A stretch of DNA of 64,000 nt from the NCBI RefSeq assembly GCF_037943105.1, contig NZ_CP149803.1, positions 558,001-622,000 on the forward strand, written 5' to 3'. Position 1 is the first letter of the stretch; every line of letters begins with the position of its first letter. Both the position numbers and the translations under genes were made by a program. Below are positions 9,507-18,373 of this stretch, in pieces. The notes beneath the pieces are model-generated. The model made no database searches. It was not told where the DNA came from and was given only the letters and a program-made list of their open reading frames with translations. This DNA is from Pseudomonas sp. TMP9. Lineage in GTDB: Bacteria; Pseudomonadota; Gammaproteobacteria; Pseudomonadales; Pseudomonadaceae.

Positions 9507-10109
9507 TCAGGCGGACTGCATATCCTGCGCCATACCGTCGTAACAGCCTGTAGTGGCGGCCTCCACCAGCACATGGGCCACATCCGCGCGTGACGCTTTG
9601 GCCGATTTATCAACGTCCTCGCCCAAAATCACATCCGTGCCGCGGCCGATGTTGGTCAGTGCCACGGGGCGCAGGATCGAATAGGTCACCCCGGAAGCCT
9701 TTAGGTATTCGTCCGCTTCGTGTTTAGCATTCAGGTAAGGGGCCATGTCGCCAGTGGGGTTGGACTGATCTGCGCCGATGGAACTGAGCATCACGAAACG
9801 TTTCACGCCTGATTCCAGCGCCAGATCAATCAGACGCTTGGCGCCGTCCCGATCCACTTTTTTGGTCATTTCAGGGCCTGTGGTTGCGCCGGAGCCTGCG
9901 GCAAAGATCACCGCATCCATGCCGTCGCATATGCCGGTTTCCAGGGCGGTCAAGTCACCCTGGCGAAGGTCTATGCCTTGGGGCAGCGAACGGGTGTCCG
10001 AGCTTTTACGAACTAACGCTGTTGGCTTATGCCCCTGATCTATCAGGAGTCGGACCAGATGCTGGCCTGTTTTGCCGGTGGCACCGGCGACAAGGATGTT
10101 CATGCTCAT
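9507..10109 (-). CDS. NAD(P)H-binding atypical SDR family protein
   Basis: 200 residues with a Rossmann N-terminus (ILVAGATGKTGQHLVRLL, GxxGxxG) and the FVMLSSIGAD and YSILRPVALTN strings typical of the NAD(P)H-binding/atypical-SDR group (YhfK-like in Bacillus). There is no YxxxK catalytic pair, as usual for this group; members act as redox sensors or epimerase-like enzymes and often have no known substrate. ATG 10107-10109 (reading MSMNIL) follows AAGGACTGCTCT. It sits 54 bases after the aldehyde dehydrogenase stop and 80 before the SDR start, so co-transcription is likely. Confidence 0.85.
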   Translation of the reverse strand: MSMNILVAGATGKTGQHLVRLLIDQGHKPTALVRKSSDTRSLPQGIDLRQGDLTALETGICDGMDAVIFAAGSGATTGPEMTKKVDRDGAKRLIDLALESGVKRFVMLSSIGADQSNPTGDMAPYLNAKHEADEYLKASGVTYSILRPVALTNIGRGTDVILGEDVDKSAKASRADVAHVLVEAATTGCYDGMAQDMQSA

Positions 10110-10163
10110 AGAGCAGTCCTTAATGTTGAATGAAATGGGCGAAATCCCGGGTCTCAGGCCTGA

Positions 10164-11540
10164 TCACGGCAGAAAAATCGACTTTGCGTTGACGAATTCC
10201 TTCATGCCAAAGCCACCGTGCTCACGTCCGTACCCGGAATCCTTGACCCCGCCAAATGGCATATTCGGATCAACAGCCCCGAACGAATTGATGCGGATCA
10301 TTCCCGTGTCGAAGTGATCGCGGGCCAGCTTGACGGCACGCTCCTCGTCCTTTGAAAAGATCCCACCGCCCAGTCCATAGCGGCTTTCATTAGCCAGCCG
10401 CATGGCGTCCTCGTCATTCTTGGCGCGGATGATCGACGCGACAGGCCCAAAGATTTCATCATCGTAGGCGGGCATTCCGGGGGCGAGGTCTGCCAGCACA
10501 GTGGCGGGATAATAGGCACCCGTGCGGTCAGGCACTTCGCCACCGCAGAGGATTTTTGCACCCTTGGCGACGCTGGCATCCACCTGCTCCTTAACCATTT
10601 CAAACTGCTCCTGGCTGGAAAGCGGGCCAAGCTGGGTCTTCTTGTCCGTGGGGTCACCCATGTTGATCTTTTGCATGTGAGCGACGAAGGACTCGACAAA
10701 GGCGTCATAGACCTTATCGGTCACGATGAACCGCTTGGCAGAAACGCAGGTCTCTCCGTTGTTATAAAGCCGGCCCATAACCGAAAATTTTACGGCGGTT
10801 TCGATGTCGGCATCTTCAAGCACTAAGTAAGCGTCATTCGACCCCAGTTCGAGCACCGTCTTTTTCAGTGCTTTAGCGGCCACAGCACCGATGTGTCGCC
10901 CGGCCTCGTCGCTTCCGGTCATCGTCACACCCCGGACGATGGGGTGGGCTATCAGTTTGTCGCTGGTGGCGTGGTCTATCACCAGAACCTGGAACAGGTC
11001 CTCGGGCAGGCCGGCCTCAATACACAATTCACGCAAACGGAGACCGGACCCCGTGCAGATACTGGCGTGTTTCAACACACAGCCGTTACCTGCCATCAGG
11101 TTGGAAGCCAGCACACGAACCGGCTGGTAAATGGGAAAGTTCCAAGGCTGGATTGAATAGATAACGCCAAGCGGCTGGTAGCTGACAAGGCCACGCTTAC
11201 GGTCTGGGCCGTGGGTTCGTTCCTCATCCGCCAGCATTTCTGGTCCGTTTTGGGCGGTGTAATCACAGATCGCGGCACAGAGCTCAATCTCGATGTGGCC
11301 GTCGCTCAGGAGCTTGCCGGTTTCGTTCGTCATCAGGGCGGCGAGCTCATTGGCGTTGTCGCGCAATTTTTGCCCAATTTTTTTAAGGTAAGCGCCCCGG
11401 TCTTGGTGACTCAGTTCGCGCCATTTCAGAAACGCCGCATGGCAAGCCTCAAGCCGGTCCGTTGCCTGCTTTTCGGTCATGACGTCGTAGGTATGGATTT
11501 CTTTTTCCGTCGCGGGATTAATGGTTGTGATGGTCGACAT
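10164..11540 (-). CDS. NAD(P)-dependent aldehyde dehydrogenase, succinate-semialdehyde dehydrogenase (Sad/YneI) type
   Basis: 458 residues from ATG 11540 (AAGGAG 6 bases upstream; protein begins MSTITTINPATEKEIHTYDV). An open frame runs further up to 11798, but that extension has no ribosome site and reads through a palindromic element, so I reject it. Aldehyde dehydrogenase hallmarks: catalytic Cys about 265 in NNGETCVSAKR and general base Glu about 231 in LELGSND, 34 residues apart as usual; C-terminal FGGVKDSGYGREHG. The short length and the GRLYNNGETC string match the YneI/Sad branch, which oxidises succinate semialdehyde or other short aldehydes. First gene of the cassette. Confidence 0.88.
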   Translation of the reverse strand: MSTITTINPATEKEIHTYDVMTEKQATDRLEACHAAFLKWRELSHQDRGAYLKKIGQKLRDNANELAALMTNETGKLLSDGHIEIELCAAICDYTAQNGPEMLADEERTHGPDRKRGLVSYQPLGVIYSIQPWNFPIYQPVRVLASNLMAGNGCVLKHASICTGSGLRLRELCIEAGLPEDLFQVLVIDHATSDKLIAHPIVRGVTMTGSDEAGRHIGAVAAKALKKTVLELGSNDAYLVLEDADIETAVKFSVMGRLYNNGETCVSAKRFIVTDKVYDAFVESFVAHMQKINMGDPTDKKTQLGPLSSQEQFEMVKEQVDASVAKGAKILCGGEVPDRTGAYYPATVLADLAPGMPAYDDEIFGPVASIIRAKNDEDAMRLANESRYGLGGGIFSKDEERAVKLARDHFDTGMIRINSFGAVDPNMPFGGVKDSGYGREHGGFGMKEFVNAKSIFLP

Positions 11541-11779
11541 GGTTGCTCCTTCAGGGTCTGATAATTGAATACAGACCGATGTGTGCACTTTTTCCCACAT
11601 CGGCGGCGGTGCTAATACTCGCCGTCGTTGGGGTCGATGGAAGGATTCTCGCGCCATTCGCAGAGCCTGTCTGTTCGATAACAAACGTTGCGGCGTCGAT
11701 TGGCGCGATTCAATCCAAGCAGAATGTTCGAACACGCACAGACCCCGCCTTGCGAATTGCACATGCTCTGCACTCGAAC
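11541..11779 (-). promoter_or_regulatory. Leader of the aldehyde dehydrogenase cassette, with two TGTTCGA dyads
   Basis: This gene-free stretch must carry the promoter of the three-gene cassette. It holds a perfect 10-base palindrome TGTTCGAACA at 11725-11734 and a related imperfect one, TGTTCGATAACA, at 11672-11683. Two similar dyads about 53 bases apart look like binding sites for one dimeric repressor, perhaps TetR- or LysR-like. No regulator gene lies within the cassette. I could not pick out a convincing -35/-10 pair. Confidence 0.4.
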
Positions 11780-11840
11780 TAAAGGGGGTGGAGTACATAA
11801 ATTTTCATCAGTGCTAGGGAATTCACTCCGACCCCCTTAG
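11780..11840. repeat. Palindromic element, REP/RAYT-type end sequence
   Basis: Imperfect inverted repeat: TAAAGGGGGTGGAGT at one end and ACTCCGACCCCCTTAG at the other, enclosing about 30 AT-rich bases. Ends of the form GGGGTCGGAGT...ACTCCGACCCC occur around REP-associated (IS200-like) transposase genes in Pseudomonas and relatives; here no transposase is present. The element abuts the start of the pbpC relic exactly, so it marks a recombination or insertion border. The family assignment is from memory. Confidence 0.55.
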
Positions 11841-11841
11841 C

Positions 11842-12155
11842 GGGTGGCAGACGGCCGCGCGCCTGTGTTTTCAGCCGCAGGATGGCGTGCATGAGCAGCG
11901 TCGCTGTCGATTGTTGGCGTGCATGACGGTGACCGTTTGCGTCGCCTGGCCGGCAACGTCGAACCGCCGCGGTTGCGCCTGTCTGCCTTGGGCGGCAGTA
12001 GCCGGGGTTGGTGGTTTGTCGGCAGTCAGCCGATTGCCGAAACCAGCGCTGATGCCTTGTTTAACCAACCCTTTAGTCGTGCCGGTCGCTATCAACTGAG
12101 CGTGTTCGATGAAAGCGGGCACATCGCTCAATTGAGCTTCAGCGTGCAGAACTAA
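11842..12155 (+). pseudogene. Decayed partial copy of pbpC (3' end with internal deletion)
   Basis: Bases about 11843-11900 match pbpC 7440-7500 (encoding the ARGGMAARLRFQPQDGLHE region), then the sequence jumps and 11902-12155 matches pbpC 8162-8414 without gaps to the stop codon. The match is roughly 85 percent by eye. About 660 bases of the gene are missing between the blocks, and everything before 7440 is absent. The remaining frame still reads a BiPBP_C tail (LSALGGSSRGWWFVGSQPIA) and ends in TAA at the same alignment position as intact pbpC. It has no start or ribosome site of its own, so it is a relic. Confidence 0.85.
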
Positions 12156-12302
12156 AACGCAGTGACGGCTGTAGAAAGCCTGCGCAGGCATACGTGCTTT
12201 GTGAGCGGCGCGAAGCAGTTGATGCGTAGGCGGTATAGCGGCTGATGTTAATAAGCGGCGCATTGTCCTCTGCACGCTTGCCGGGCAGGCGCAGTCGGGT
12301 GA

Positions 12303-13430
12303 TCAGGTTTGGGCGAGGCTTAAGCGATTTCGCCCGCTGTTTTTGGCCGAATAGAGCGCCGCATCAACGCGTTTGAAGAAGTGCTCCGCGTCTGTGTCGC
12401 GATGACTGTCGTAACAGCCCACACCCAGGCTGGCCGTAAGCGGGAGGTTACGCCCTTGTAAGTCGAAACCTTCAGCCGCTAGCGCTTGGCGAAATTGCTC
12501 GGCCAATTGGTGAGCCTCGTTTAGCGGTGTGTTGGGCATAAGAACGCCGAACTCCTCGCCGCCCAAACGCAGCAGGGCGTCGCTGTCGCGGCGAAAGTGC
12601 TGGCGCATGCGCTCGGCAAAGGCGTTTAAGCAGAGATCGCCACTGGCATGCCCGTGTTCATCATTAACGCGCTTGAAGAAGTCGATATCCAGCAGCACCA
12701 GCGACAGCGGCAGGCTCTGCCGTTTAGCGTTGGCCACCATGTTGGCAAACAGGCTGTTGAACTGATAGCGGTTGCCCAGCTGGGTCAGGCTGTCGGTGCG
12801 GCTGAGCTGGTCTAGATGCGCTTGCTGGTCGCGCAGTTGCTGTTCCAGTTGCAGGGTGGCGCGGTATTCACGGTGGCTGCGAGTAAGGGCCAGCAGCAGA
12901 TAGCTCAGGTAAAAGGCCAGGGTCAGCACGACCGCATGATTGGCCTGCCAGTCCCACGCCAAGCTGGCCAGCCCCGGCAGATAGAGCAAGAGCAGGGCGC
13001 AGATGGCGCGGCCTTTGCGCATGGCGAAGCTGAATACCATGGCCGTGCTGAAGGCGATGGTGCTCAAGGTTGCCACCATTGCTGAGCTGCTAAACAACGG
13101 ATGTTGCTGGGCGATGGCTTGGACCAAGCCCCAGCTAAGCGCCGTTGACAGGATCAAGGCCCAATGCAGGTTCAGCCAGCGCGTCAGCGCAACTTGGGTG
13201 TGCGCCTGCGGCAGCTGATGCAGCAAACGCAAACCGAGCAGCAGGGTAAAGGCTGTGATGCCGATCATGCCGGGCAGGATCAAGGCGAAGGGATCGTTGC
13301 TAAACCACCAGGTCAGCACGCACGCCAGCAAATAGAACACGCCGCCCAAGGGTGTGCGCACGCGCATGTCTTGGGCTTCGCGCAAGAGCGCATATATTTG
13401 TGGGCTGAGAGGTGTTTGGGCGTTAGGCAT
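12303..13430 (-). CDS. Membrane-bound diguanylate cyclase (GGDEF)
   Basis: 375 residues. The first about 190 form five or six membrane segments (for example GVFYLLACVLTWWFSNDPFA, VVLTLAFYLSYLLLALT), followed by a short coiled linker (LQLEQQLRDQQAHLDQLSRTD) and a full GGDEF domain. The active-site motif is GGEEF (LRLGGEEFGVLM), and RDSD five residues before it is the RxxD inhibitory site, so the enzyme should make c-di-GMP with product feedback. The input through the membrane domain is unknown; it resembles no named sensor fold. No strong ribosome site precedes the ATG. It stands alone downstream of the pbpC relic. Confidence 0.9.
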   Translation of the reverse strand: MPNAQTPLSPQIYALLREAQDMRVRTPLGGVFYLLACVLTWWFSNDPFALILPGMIGITAFTLLLGLRLLHQLPQAHTQVALTRWLNLHWALILSTALSWGLVQAIAQQHPLFSSSAMVATLSTIAFSTAMVFSFAMRKGRAICALLLLYLPGLASLAWDWQANHAVVLTLAFYLSYLLLALTRSHREYRATLQLEQQLRDQQAHLDQLSRTDSLTQLGNRYQFNSLFANMVANAKRQSLPLSLVLLDIDFFKRVNDEHGHASGDLCLNAFAERMRQHFRRDSDALLRLGGEEFGVLMPNTPLNEAHQLAEQFRQALAAEGFDLQGRNLPLTASLGVGCYDSHRDTDAEHFFKRVDAALYSAKNSGRNRLSLAQT

Positions 13431-13569
13431 GCGCTGCAGTCACTAGAAGGTTTAGACGCACCATAGCGGGTTCATGGTGGGAAAGTCGTCAGGCCATAGG
13501 CGCAAATAAGTACGGCATTTGCGCAGCGCGCTGGCATCGCAGCCATTAACAGGATGTGATACTCGACGC

Positions 13570-14421
13570 TCAGCGCAAGATCAGCAACGCGCTGTTGCTA
13601 GTGCGCAGCAGGGTGCTGGTGGTGCTGCCGACTAAGAATTGACGAATGCGCGAGTGGCCGTAAGCGCCCATGACGAGCAGGTCGATGCCCTGTTCGAGTT
13701 GGTAGGCGTGCAGGGTGGGTTCCACCTCACCGGCGCGAATCGCCAGGTGTACTTCGCTGGCCGACCCTTGCACCACTCGCTCAGCGGCCTTGAGCTGCTC
13801 CCAGGCATCGCTGCTTTCGGCGCCGATCATCACCAGGTGGCACGGCAGGCCTTTGAGCAGCGGGCTGGCCGCTATTATCTCCAGGCTTTTGCGCGCCGTG
13901 GCGCTGCCGTCATAGGCAAGCATGTAGCTCTGCGGCGCCTTGAACTCGCTGCAGCTGACCAGGATCGGCCGCTGCACGGTGCGAATCACGTTTTCCAAAT
14001 GGCTGCCGAGCAGCTGGTTGAGGCCATCGCAGGTTTTGCCTTGGCGACCGATAACCAGCAAGCGGATATCGGCTTCCAGCTCACTCAGGCACTCGACCAG
14101 ATCACCGTGACGCTGGCGCAGTAGCGCGGGTTCAACGCCTTCGGTCTGCACCCGCTCACGCGCCGCCTCAAGCATCAGGCGACCTTGCTGCATGGCCAGG
14201 GTGTGGCGCTTCTGGTCCAGGCTGGCCAGTTCTTCGAGTAAATGCTCGCGGCTGCCCAGACCAATAGCGCCGGACAGGTCCGGCTGGGTGGGGTACTGCA
14301 CCTCATCTAAGACGTGCAGCAGGGTCAGCGGCGCGCTGAGGCGTTGGCCGGCCCATGCTGCGTAATCACAGACCGCGCGTGTGGATGGCGAACCATCAAT
14401 GCATGCCATTACGTGGGTCAT
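13570..14421 (-). CDS. Tandem universal stress protein (UspA family)
   Basis: 283 residues holding two Usp domains in tandem. The first begins HVMACIDGSPSTRAVCDYAA; the second begins SYMLAYDGSATARKSLEIIA and ends GAYGHSRIRQFLVGSTT, which matches the ATP-binding G2xG9xGS/T pattern. Start is ATG 14421 with AAGGACAACCCC; the upstream extension lacks a ribosome site. It follows the SulP transporter by 13 bases in the same direction, so the two are co-transcribed, an arrangement I know from other pseudomonads. It is probably a cytoplasmic stress or energy-sensing partner; no specific function is known to me. Confidence 0.9.
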   Translation of the reverse strand: MTHVMACIDGSPSTRAVCDYAAWAGQRLSAPLTLLHVLDEVQYPTQPDLSGAIGLGSREHLLEELASLDQKRHTLAMQQGRLMLEAARERVQTEGVEPALLRQRHGDLVECLSELEADIRLLVIGRQGKTCDGLNQLLGSHLENVIRTVQRPILVSCSEFKAPQSYMLAYDGSATARKSLEIIAASPLLKGLPCHLVMIGAESSDAWEQLKAAERVVQGSASEVHLAIRAGEVEPTLHAYQLEQGIDLLVMGAYGHSRIRQFLVGSTTSTLLRTSNSALLILR

Positions 14422-14434
14422 GGGGTTGTCCTTA

Positions 14435-15922
14435 TTAGTGGCCCGACAGCAGGTCGGTGGCGTTGTCCTTATCATGCACACCAAAGCGGTCGACGATGGT
14501 GGCGCTGGCTTGGTTTAGGCCCAGCACTTCAACCTCGGTGCCTTCACGGCGCAGCTTGAGCACCACCTTATCCAGTGCGGCCACGGCGGTGATGTCCCAG
14601 AAATGCGCGCGGGACAGGTCGATGGTGACCTTGCTCACGGCGTCTTTGAAGTCAAAAGCACTTACGAATTTATCCGCCGAGCTGAAGAACACCTGGCCCA
14701 CCACGGTGTAGGTGCGCTGGCCCGCATCGCTGTCGGCTTGCGAGTTGATATAGAGGAAGTGGCCGATCTTGTTGGCAAAGAACATCGCCGCCAGCAGCAC
14801 GCCGACAAACACGCCATACGCCAAGTTGTGGGTATAGACGGTGACGGCCACGGTGGCGAGCATGACGATATTGGTCGAGAGCGGGAATTTCCTAAGGTTA
14901 CGGATCGAATCCCAGCTGAAGGTGCCGATCGACACCATGATCATCACGGCCACCAGCGCGGCCATGGGGATCTGGCTGACCCAGTCGCTGAGGAACACCA
15001 CCATCAGCAGCAGCACCACACCGGCCACCAAGCACGACAGGCGACCGCGGCCGCCGGATTTCACGTTGATCACCGACTGGCCGATCATCGCGCAACCGGC
15101 CATGCCGCCGAGCAGGCCGGAGGCAATATTGGCCACGCCCTGGCCTTTGCATTCGCGGTTCTTGTCGCTGTTGGTGTCGGTCAGGTCGTCGATGATGATG
15201 GCGGTCATCATCGATTCCAGCAGGCCGACCACGGCCAGGGCGGCGGCGTAGGGGAAGATGATGCCGAGGGTTTCCAGGTTCAGCGGTACGTCCGGCCAGA
15301 GGAAGATTGGCAGGGTGTCCGGCAACTCGCCCATGTCACCTACGGTGCGGATATCCAGGCCGAAAACCATGGCTACAGCGGTCATCGACAGGATGCACAC
15401 CAGTGGCGAAGGGATCAGTTGGCCGAGCTTCGGCACATACGGGAATAAATAGATGATGCCCAAGCCGGCGGCGCACATGGCGTAGACGTGCCAGGTGACG
15501 TTGGTCAGCTCCGGCAGCTGCGCCATAAAAATCAAGATTGCCAGGGCATTAACGAAGCCGGTGACCACCGACCGCGAGACGAAGCGCATCAGGCTGCCCA
15601 GCTTGAGGTAGCCGGCAAGAATCTGCAGCACGCCGGTCAGCAGCGTGGCGGCCAGCAAATATTGCAGGCCATGTTCCTTGACCAGCGTGACCATCAACAG
15701 GGCCATGGCCCCCGTGGCGGCGCTGATCATGCCGGGACGGCCGCCGACAAAGGCGATCACCACGGCGATACAGAACGAAGCGTACAGGCCGATTTTGGGA
15801 TCAACCCCGGCGATGATCGAGAAGGCGATGGCTTCTGGGATCAGCGCCAGCGCTACGACCAGTCCGGCGAGCACATCGCCACGGACGTTAAAGAACCAAG
15901 TATTTTTCAAGCGTTGCAGCAT
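14435..15922 (-). CDS. SulP family anion transporter with STAS domain
   Basis: 495 residues from ATG 15922 (TGGAA upstream); a GTG 12 bases earlier is possible. The membrane domain opens with [31 protein letters not shown], the SulP signature in which about 10-14 helices follow. A cytoplasmic STAS domain closes the protein (about residues 390-495; [20 protein letters not shown]). SulP proteins move sulfate, bicarbonate, or dicarboxylates with Na+ or H+. The PEAIAFS form and the small size resemble bicarbonate/dicarboxylate carriers (BicA, DauA) more than sulfate ones, but this is an inference. The gene leads a two-gene unit with uspA. Confidence 0.92.
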   Translation of the reverse strand: MLQRLKNTWFFNVRGDVLAGLVVALALIPEAIAFSIIAGVDPKIGLYASFCIAVVIAFVGGRPGMISAATGAMALLMVTLVKEHGLQYLLAATLLTGVLQILAGYLKLGSLMRFVSRSVVTGFVNALAILIFMAQLPELTNVTWHVYAMCAAGLGIIYLFPYVPKLGQLIPSPLVCILSMTAVAMVFGLDIRTVGDMGELPDTLPIFLWPDVPLNLETLGIIFPYAAALAVVGLLESMMTAIIIDDLTDTNSDKNRECKGQGVANIASGLLGGMAGCAMIGQSVINVKSGGRGRLSCLVAGVVLLLMVVFLSDWVSQIPMAALVAVMIMVSIGTFSWDSIRNLRKFPLSTNIVMLATVAVTVYTHNLAYGVFVGVLLAAMFFANKIGHFLYINSQADSDAGQRTYTVVGQVFFSSADKFVSAFDFKDAVSKVTIDLSRAHFWDITAVAALDKVVLKLRREGTEVEVLGLNQASATIVDRFGVHDKDNATDLLSGH

Positions 15923-16215
15923 GGTGGGTTCCACTGGCTGGGTTCCGCAAATGCGCTTAAGGGCAGGGCGGAGGGGCTAATAAAAAACGGGGTATATCGA
16001 GCGTAGCGCAGCCTTTTGGGGCGGGTACGCGTAGCGGGGCCTGCGCCAGGATTACGCCTGTCAGTCGCCGGGCAGTGGGCTCGTGACGCGGTGGCCGCGT
16101 CAGCAACCCGCATCAGGTTTGGGCCAAGGCTATATTGACCGGCCGTTCGGCCTGGGTGAAAAGGGCGGCCACCTTAACATACCGGGTCTACCCCATGCCC
16201 TTGTCTGGCAGGCGC

Positions 16216-16665
16216 CTAGCCACGCCTGATTAGCCAGATGCCCGCGATGATCAAAATCAGGCCGCCAAGCTTACCTGCGCTAATTGGCGCTTCGCGAAAA
16301 CCCGCCCAGCCGAAGTGATCCAGGGTCACGGCCATGCTCAGTTGCCCAGCGATGACCAGCACCATAAACAGCACCGCGCCGACCTTGGGCCCGGCAAAGG
16401 CCGCCGTGGCAATAAACATCGCCCCCAGCAGGCCGCCACTCCAGTGCCACCACGTCAGGCCTTTTAATGCGCCAAGGTTGGGGATGTCACGCTGGGCAAG
16501 AACGATAACCAGCAGGGCCAAAGTGCCCACGGCAAAAGACAGCAGCGAAGCGGCCATGACACTGGATACCTGCTTGGCTAATTGACCGTTAATGCCTGCT
16601 TGCAGTGGCAGGCAGGCGCCGGCAACAAACGGCAGGGCCAGCAACCACCAAATAGGTGCAGGCAT
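16216..16665 (-). CDS. DMT-family small membrane transporter (YdcZ/DUF606)
   Basis: 149 residues from ATG 16665 (CTGGAG upstream). Five hydrophobic segments cover nearly the whole protein, starting WWLLALPFVAGACLPLQAGINGQLAK, the typical opening of the DUF606/YdcZ half-size drug-metabolite transporters, and closing LGGLILIIAGIWLIRRG. Such proteins probably dimerise to make a ten-helix exporter; the substrate is unknown. It stands alone. The 293 bases between it and the SulP gene hold only an 8-base-stem hairpin at 16084-16102 (TGACGCGG / CCGCGTCA) without a T run. Confidence 0.85.
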   Translation of the reverse strand: MPAPIWWLLALPFVAGACLPLQAGINGQLAKQVSSVMAASLLSFAVGTLALLVIVLAQRDIPNLGALKGLTWWHWSGGLLGAMFIATAAFAGPKVGAVLFMVLVIAGQLSMAVTLDHFGWAGFREAPISAGKLGGLILIIAGIWLIRRG

Positions 16666-16872
16666 GGGTATCTCCAGAACGGGCAAGGCGGGCGATTATG
16701 CCGTAAAAGCTGTCCGCCTAGTCAGCCGCGAGCCAGGCGGCGTTAGCTGTTACAGAGGGATCATCTTTGCCGGTGCGGCGTGCCCGCGATTGAGGTCAAT
16801 TGAAAAGCGCGGATAAGACCGCTCCTGCGGATGCATCGCACTCAATCGGCAGATCGCGATATGCGCGCGGTT

Positions 16873-17436
16873 TCAACGCGGTGGGTACTGGCTCAGCACT
16901 TCCGTCACGGTGCTGCGAATCGATGCTTCGCGCTCGCTGGGGCTGGGTTGGCGATTACGCAGCACGTGTTCGGCACTGCCGCGCCAGACCAGTTTGCCGT
17001 CTGCGCCGTCGAGTAAGTCAATCTGTAAGGTGCTGACTTGATAGTCCACGTTGCGTGTTTCAACGTAGCTTGGACCACCCCAGAAACCGCCGCCCCATGG
17101 GTCGCCCCAGCTGCCACCCACCTGCGTACTGACCTGCTGCTGGCGGTTATCGACGATCAGCCAGACCTGCACGGTAAGATCGCCCGGCGTGTTTGCCGCT
17201 GCCGCGCGCAGGCCGCGTTGGTCGAGCTGCTCACTGACTGCCGTACGGATGCGCTGGCTGGTGAGGTCGCTGTTGATGCGTGGATCATCGGGTTTGTATT
17301 GCACGGCTGGCTCTTGCCAACTCCAACTGCGATAGGCCGCAAAGTCCCGATTGGGGTCGAAGTCACGCTGCAGCTGCGGCGTCTGGCAGGCGCTGAGGAT
17401 CAACAGCAGGGGCAATAACAACAGTGATACACGCAT
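16873..17436 (-). CDS. DUF4136 lipoprotein, second of a tandem pair
   Basis: 187 residues. ATG 17436 is preceded by GAGGAAAG. A signal peptide with lipobox (LLLILSACQTPQ) predicts an outer-membrane or periplasmic lipoprotein. The body is a DUF4136 domain: DFDPNRDFAAYRSWSWQEPA at the front and SEREASIRSTVTEVLSQYPP at the end. A Gly/Trp-rich loop (GGSWGDPWGGGFWGGPSY) lies in the middle. Function unknown. Its start is 23 bases after the stop of the neighbouring DUF4136 gene; the two are clear paralogues and one transcript. Confidence 0.85.
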   Translation of the reverse strand: MRVSLLLLPLLLILSACQTPQLQRDFDPNRDFAAYRSWSWQEPAVQYKPDDPRINSDLTSQRIRTAVSEQLDQRGLRAAAANTPGDLTVQVWLIVDNRQQQVSTQVGGSWGDPWGGGFWGGPSYVETRNVDYQVSTLQIDLLDGADGKLVWRGSAEHVLRNRQPSPSEREASIRSTVTEVLSQYPPR

Positions 17437-17459
17437 GGTGCTTTCCTCGAGTGCAGTCA

Positions 17460-18053
17460 TTAATTGGGTGGGTACGCCGCCAAGGCTTTTTGCATGGCGT
17501 TGCGCAGCGCATCAGCGCGTTCGCTCTGGCTGCCGCCGATTAGGGTCTCGGCGCGGGTGCTCCAAACCGGTTGACCATCTTGGCCATCGAACAGCTCGAT
17601 GCGCAGCACCATGACCTCTTCGGTATAGCTGTGCACTACCGGGGTGCTGCCCCACATGCCGTATTGATCGCCATAGCGGTTGTTACCGTAACCGCCGCCA
17701 TAGGTGTCCTGAACCTGGCGGACACGCTGTTCCTGGCGCAGCTCAGCCGTGACGGTTAGATCGCTGGCCACGCCGGCTCGATGCGGACGCAGGCCGCGCT
17801 GGTCGAGGGCGTTGCTGAGGGCTTCCTGCACCTGTTCGGCGCTGGCCCAGGCTGTGCCCGTCGGCAAGCGCTGCCAGCTCCAGGTGCGGTAACGGCCGTA
17901 GTCGCGCGGCGCGGCGGGGTAGGCGCTGTGGTCCAGTTGTTGAGCCGCTTGCGCCGGTGCCGGCGGCAGCGGATTGCTGGTCGCGGTATAGGGGTTTTGG
18001 CTCTGACAGGCCAACAGGGCTGGCAAAAGAAGTAGAAGTGACAAAAGCTTCAT
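17460..18053 (-). CDS. DUF4136 lipoprotein, first of a tandem pair
   Basis: 197 residues from ATG 18053, with AGAGGAAG upstream. Signal peptide and lipobox [13 protein letters not shown]4136 core: [16 protein letters not shown] in front, a Gly/Tyr-rich loop ([20 protein letters not shown]), then [20 protein letters not shown] and the closing [21 protein letters not shown]. The gene downstream repeats this plan in each part, so the pair arose by duplication. No function is established for the domain; the pair is usually envelope-located. Confidence 0.85.
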   Translation of the reverse strand: MKLLSLLLLLPALLACQSQNPYTATSNPLPPAPAQAAQQLDHSAYPAAPRDYGRYRTWSWQRLPTGTAWASAEQVQEALSNALDQRGLRPHRAGVASDLTVTAELRQEQRVRQVQDTYGGGYGNNRYGDQYGMWGSTPVVHSYTEEVMVLRIELFDGQDGQPVWSTRAETLIGGSQSERADALRNAMQKALAAYPPN

Positions 18054-18086
18054 GATTTTACTTCCTCTAGAGGTAAACCTTAGATC

Positions 18087-18373
18087 CAAGCGTTACCTGC
18101 AATATCAGCGCATTCCGTATACACGCTGCCCGTAGCCCGAATAAGCGCCAGCGCCATCCGGGATGCTGTATGGCAACTGCCTGCCTAGCGCAGCCTAAAG
18201 AGCCAATGCAGATAACGACCTAAGCTGGCAAAAAGCTCAAGCGCTACCTGCAACACCGACGCGTTCCGTAGCCCAGATAAGCGCCAGCGCCATCCGGGAT
18301 GTTTTATGGCGACTGCCTGCTTAGCGCGGCCGACAGATCCAATGCAGATAACGGCCTAAACCGGCAAAGCTGG
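18087..18373. repeat. Imperfect tandem duplication (period about 150 bases) reaching into the cmoM 3' end
   Basis: Bases 18087-18236 and 18238-18373 align along their length: both start CAAGCG(T/C)TACCTGCAA, pass through GTAGCCC...ATAAGCGCCAGCGCCATCCGGGATG, and end in the complement of the cmoM tail. The first copy has an 11-base extra piece. Read on the minus strand, the outer copy still encodes FASLGRYLHWLFRLR-stop, against FAGLGRYLHWICRPR-stop in the real gene. It is therefore a diverged duplicate of the gene end plus its downstream repeat. Confidence 0.8.

Noticed and set aside
11541..11798. N-terminal extension of the aldehyde dehydrogenase frame
   Set aside because: AAGGAG sits correctly before ATG 11540, while the extension has no ribosome site and crosses a palindromic element and two dyads.
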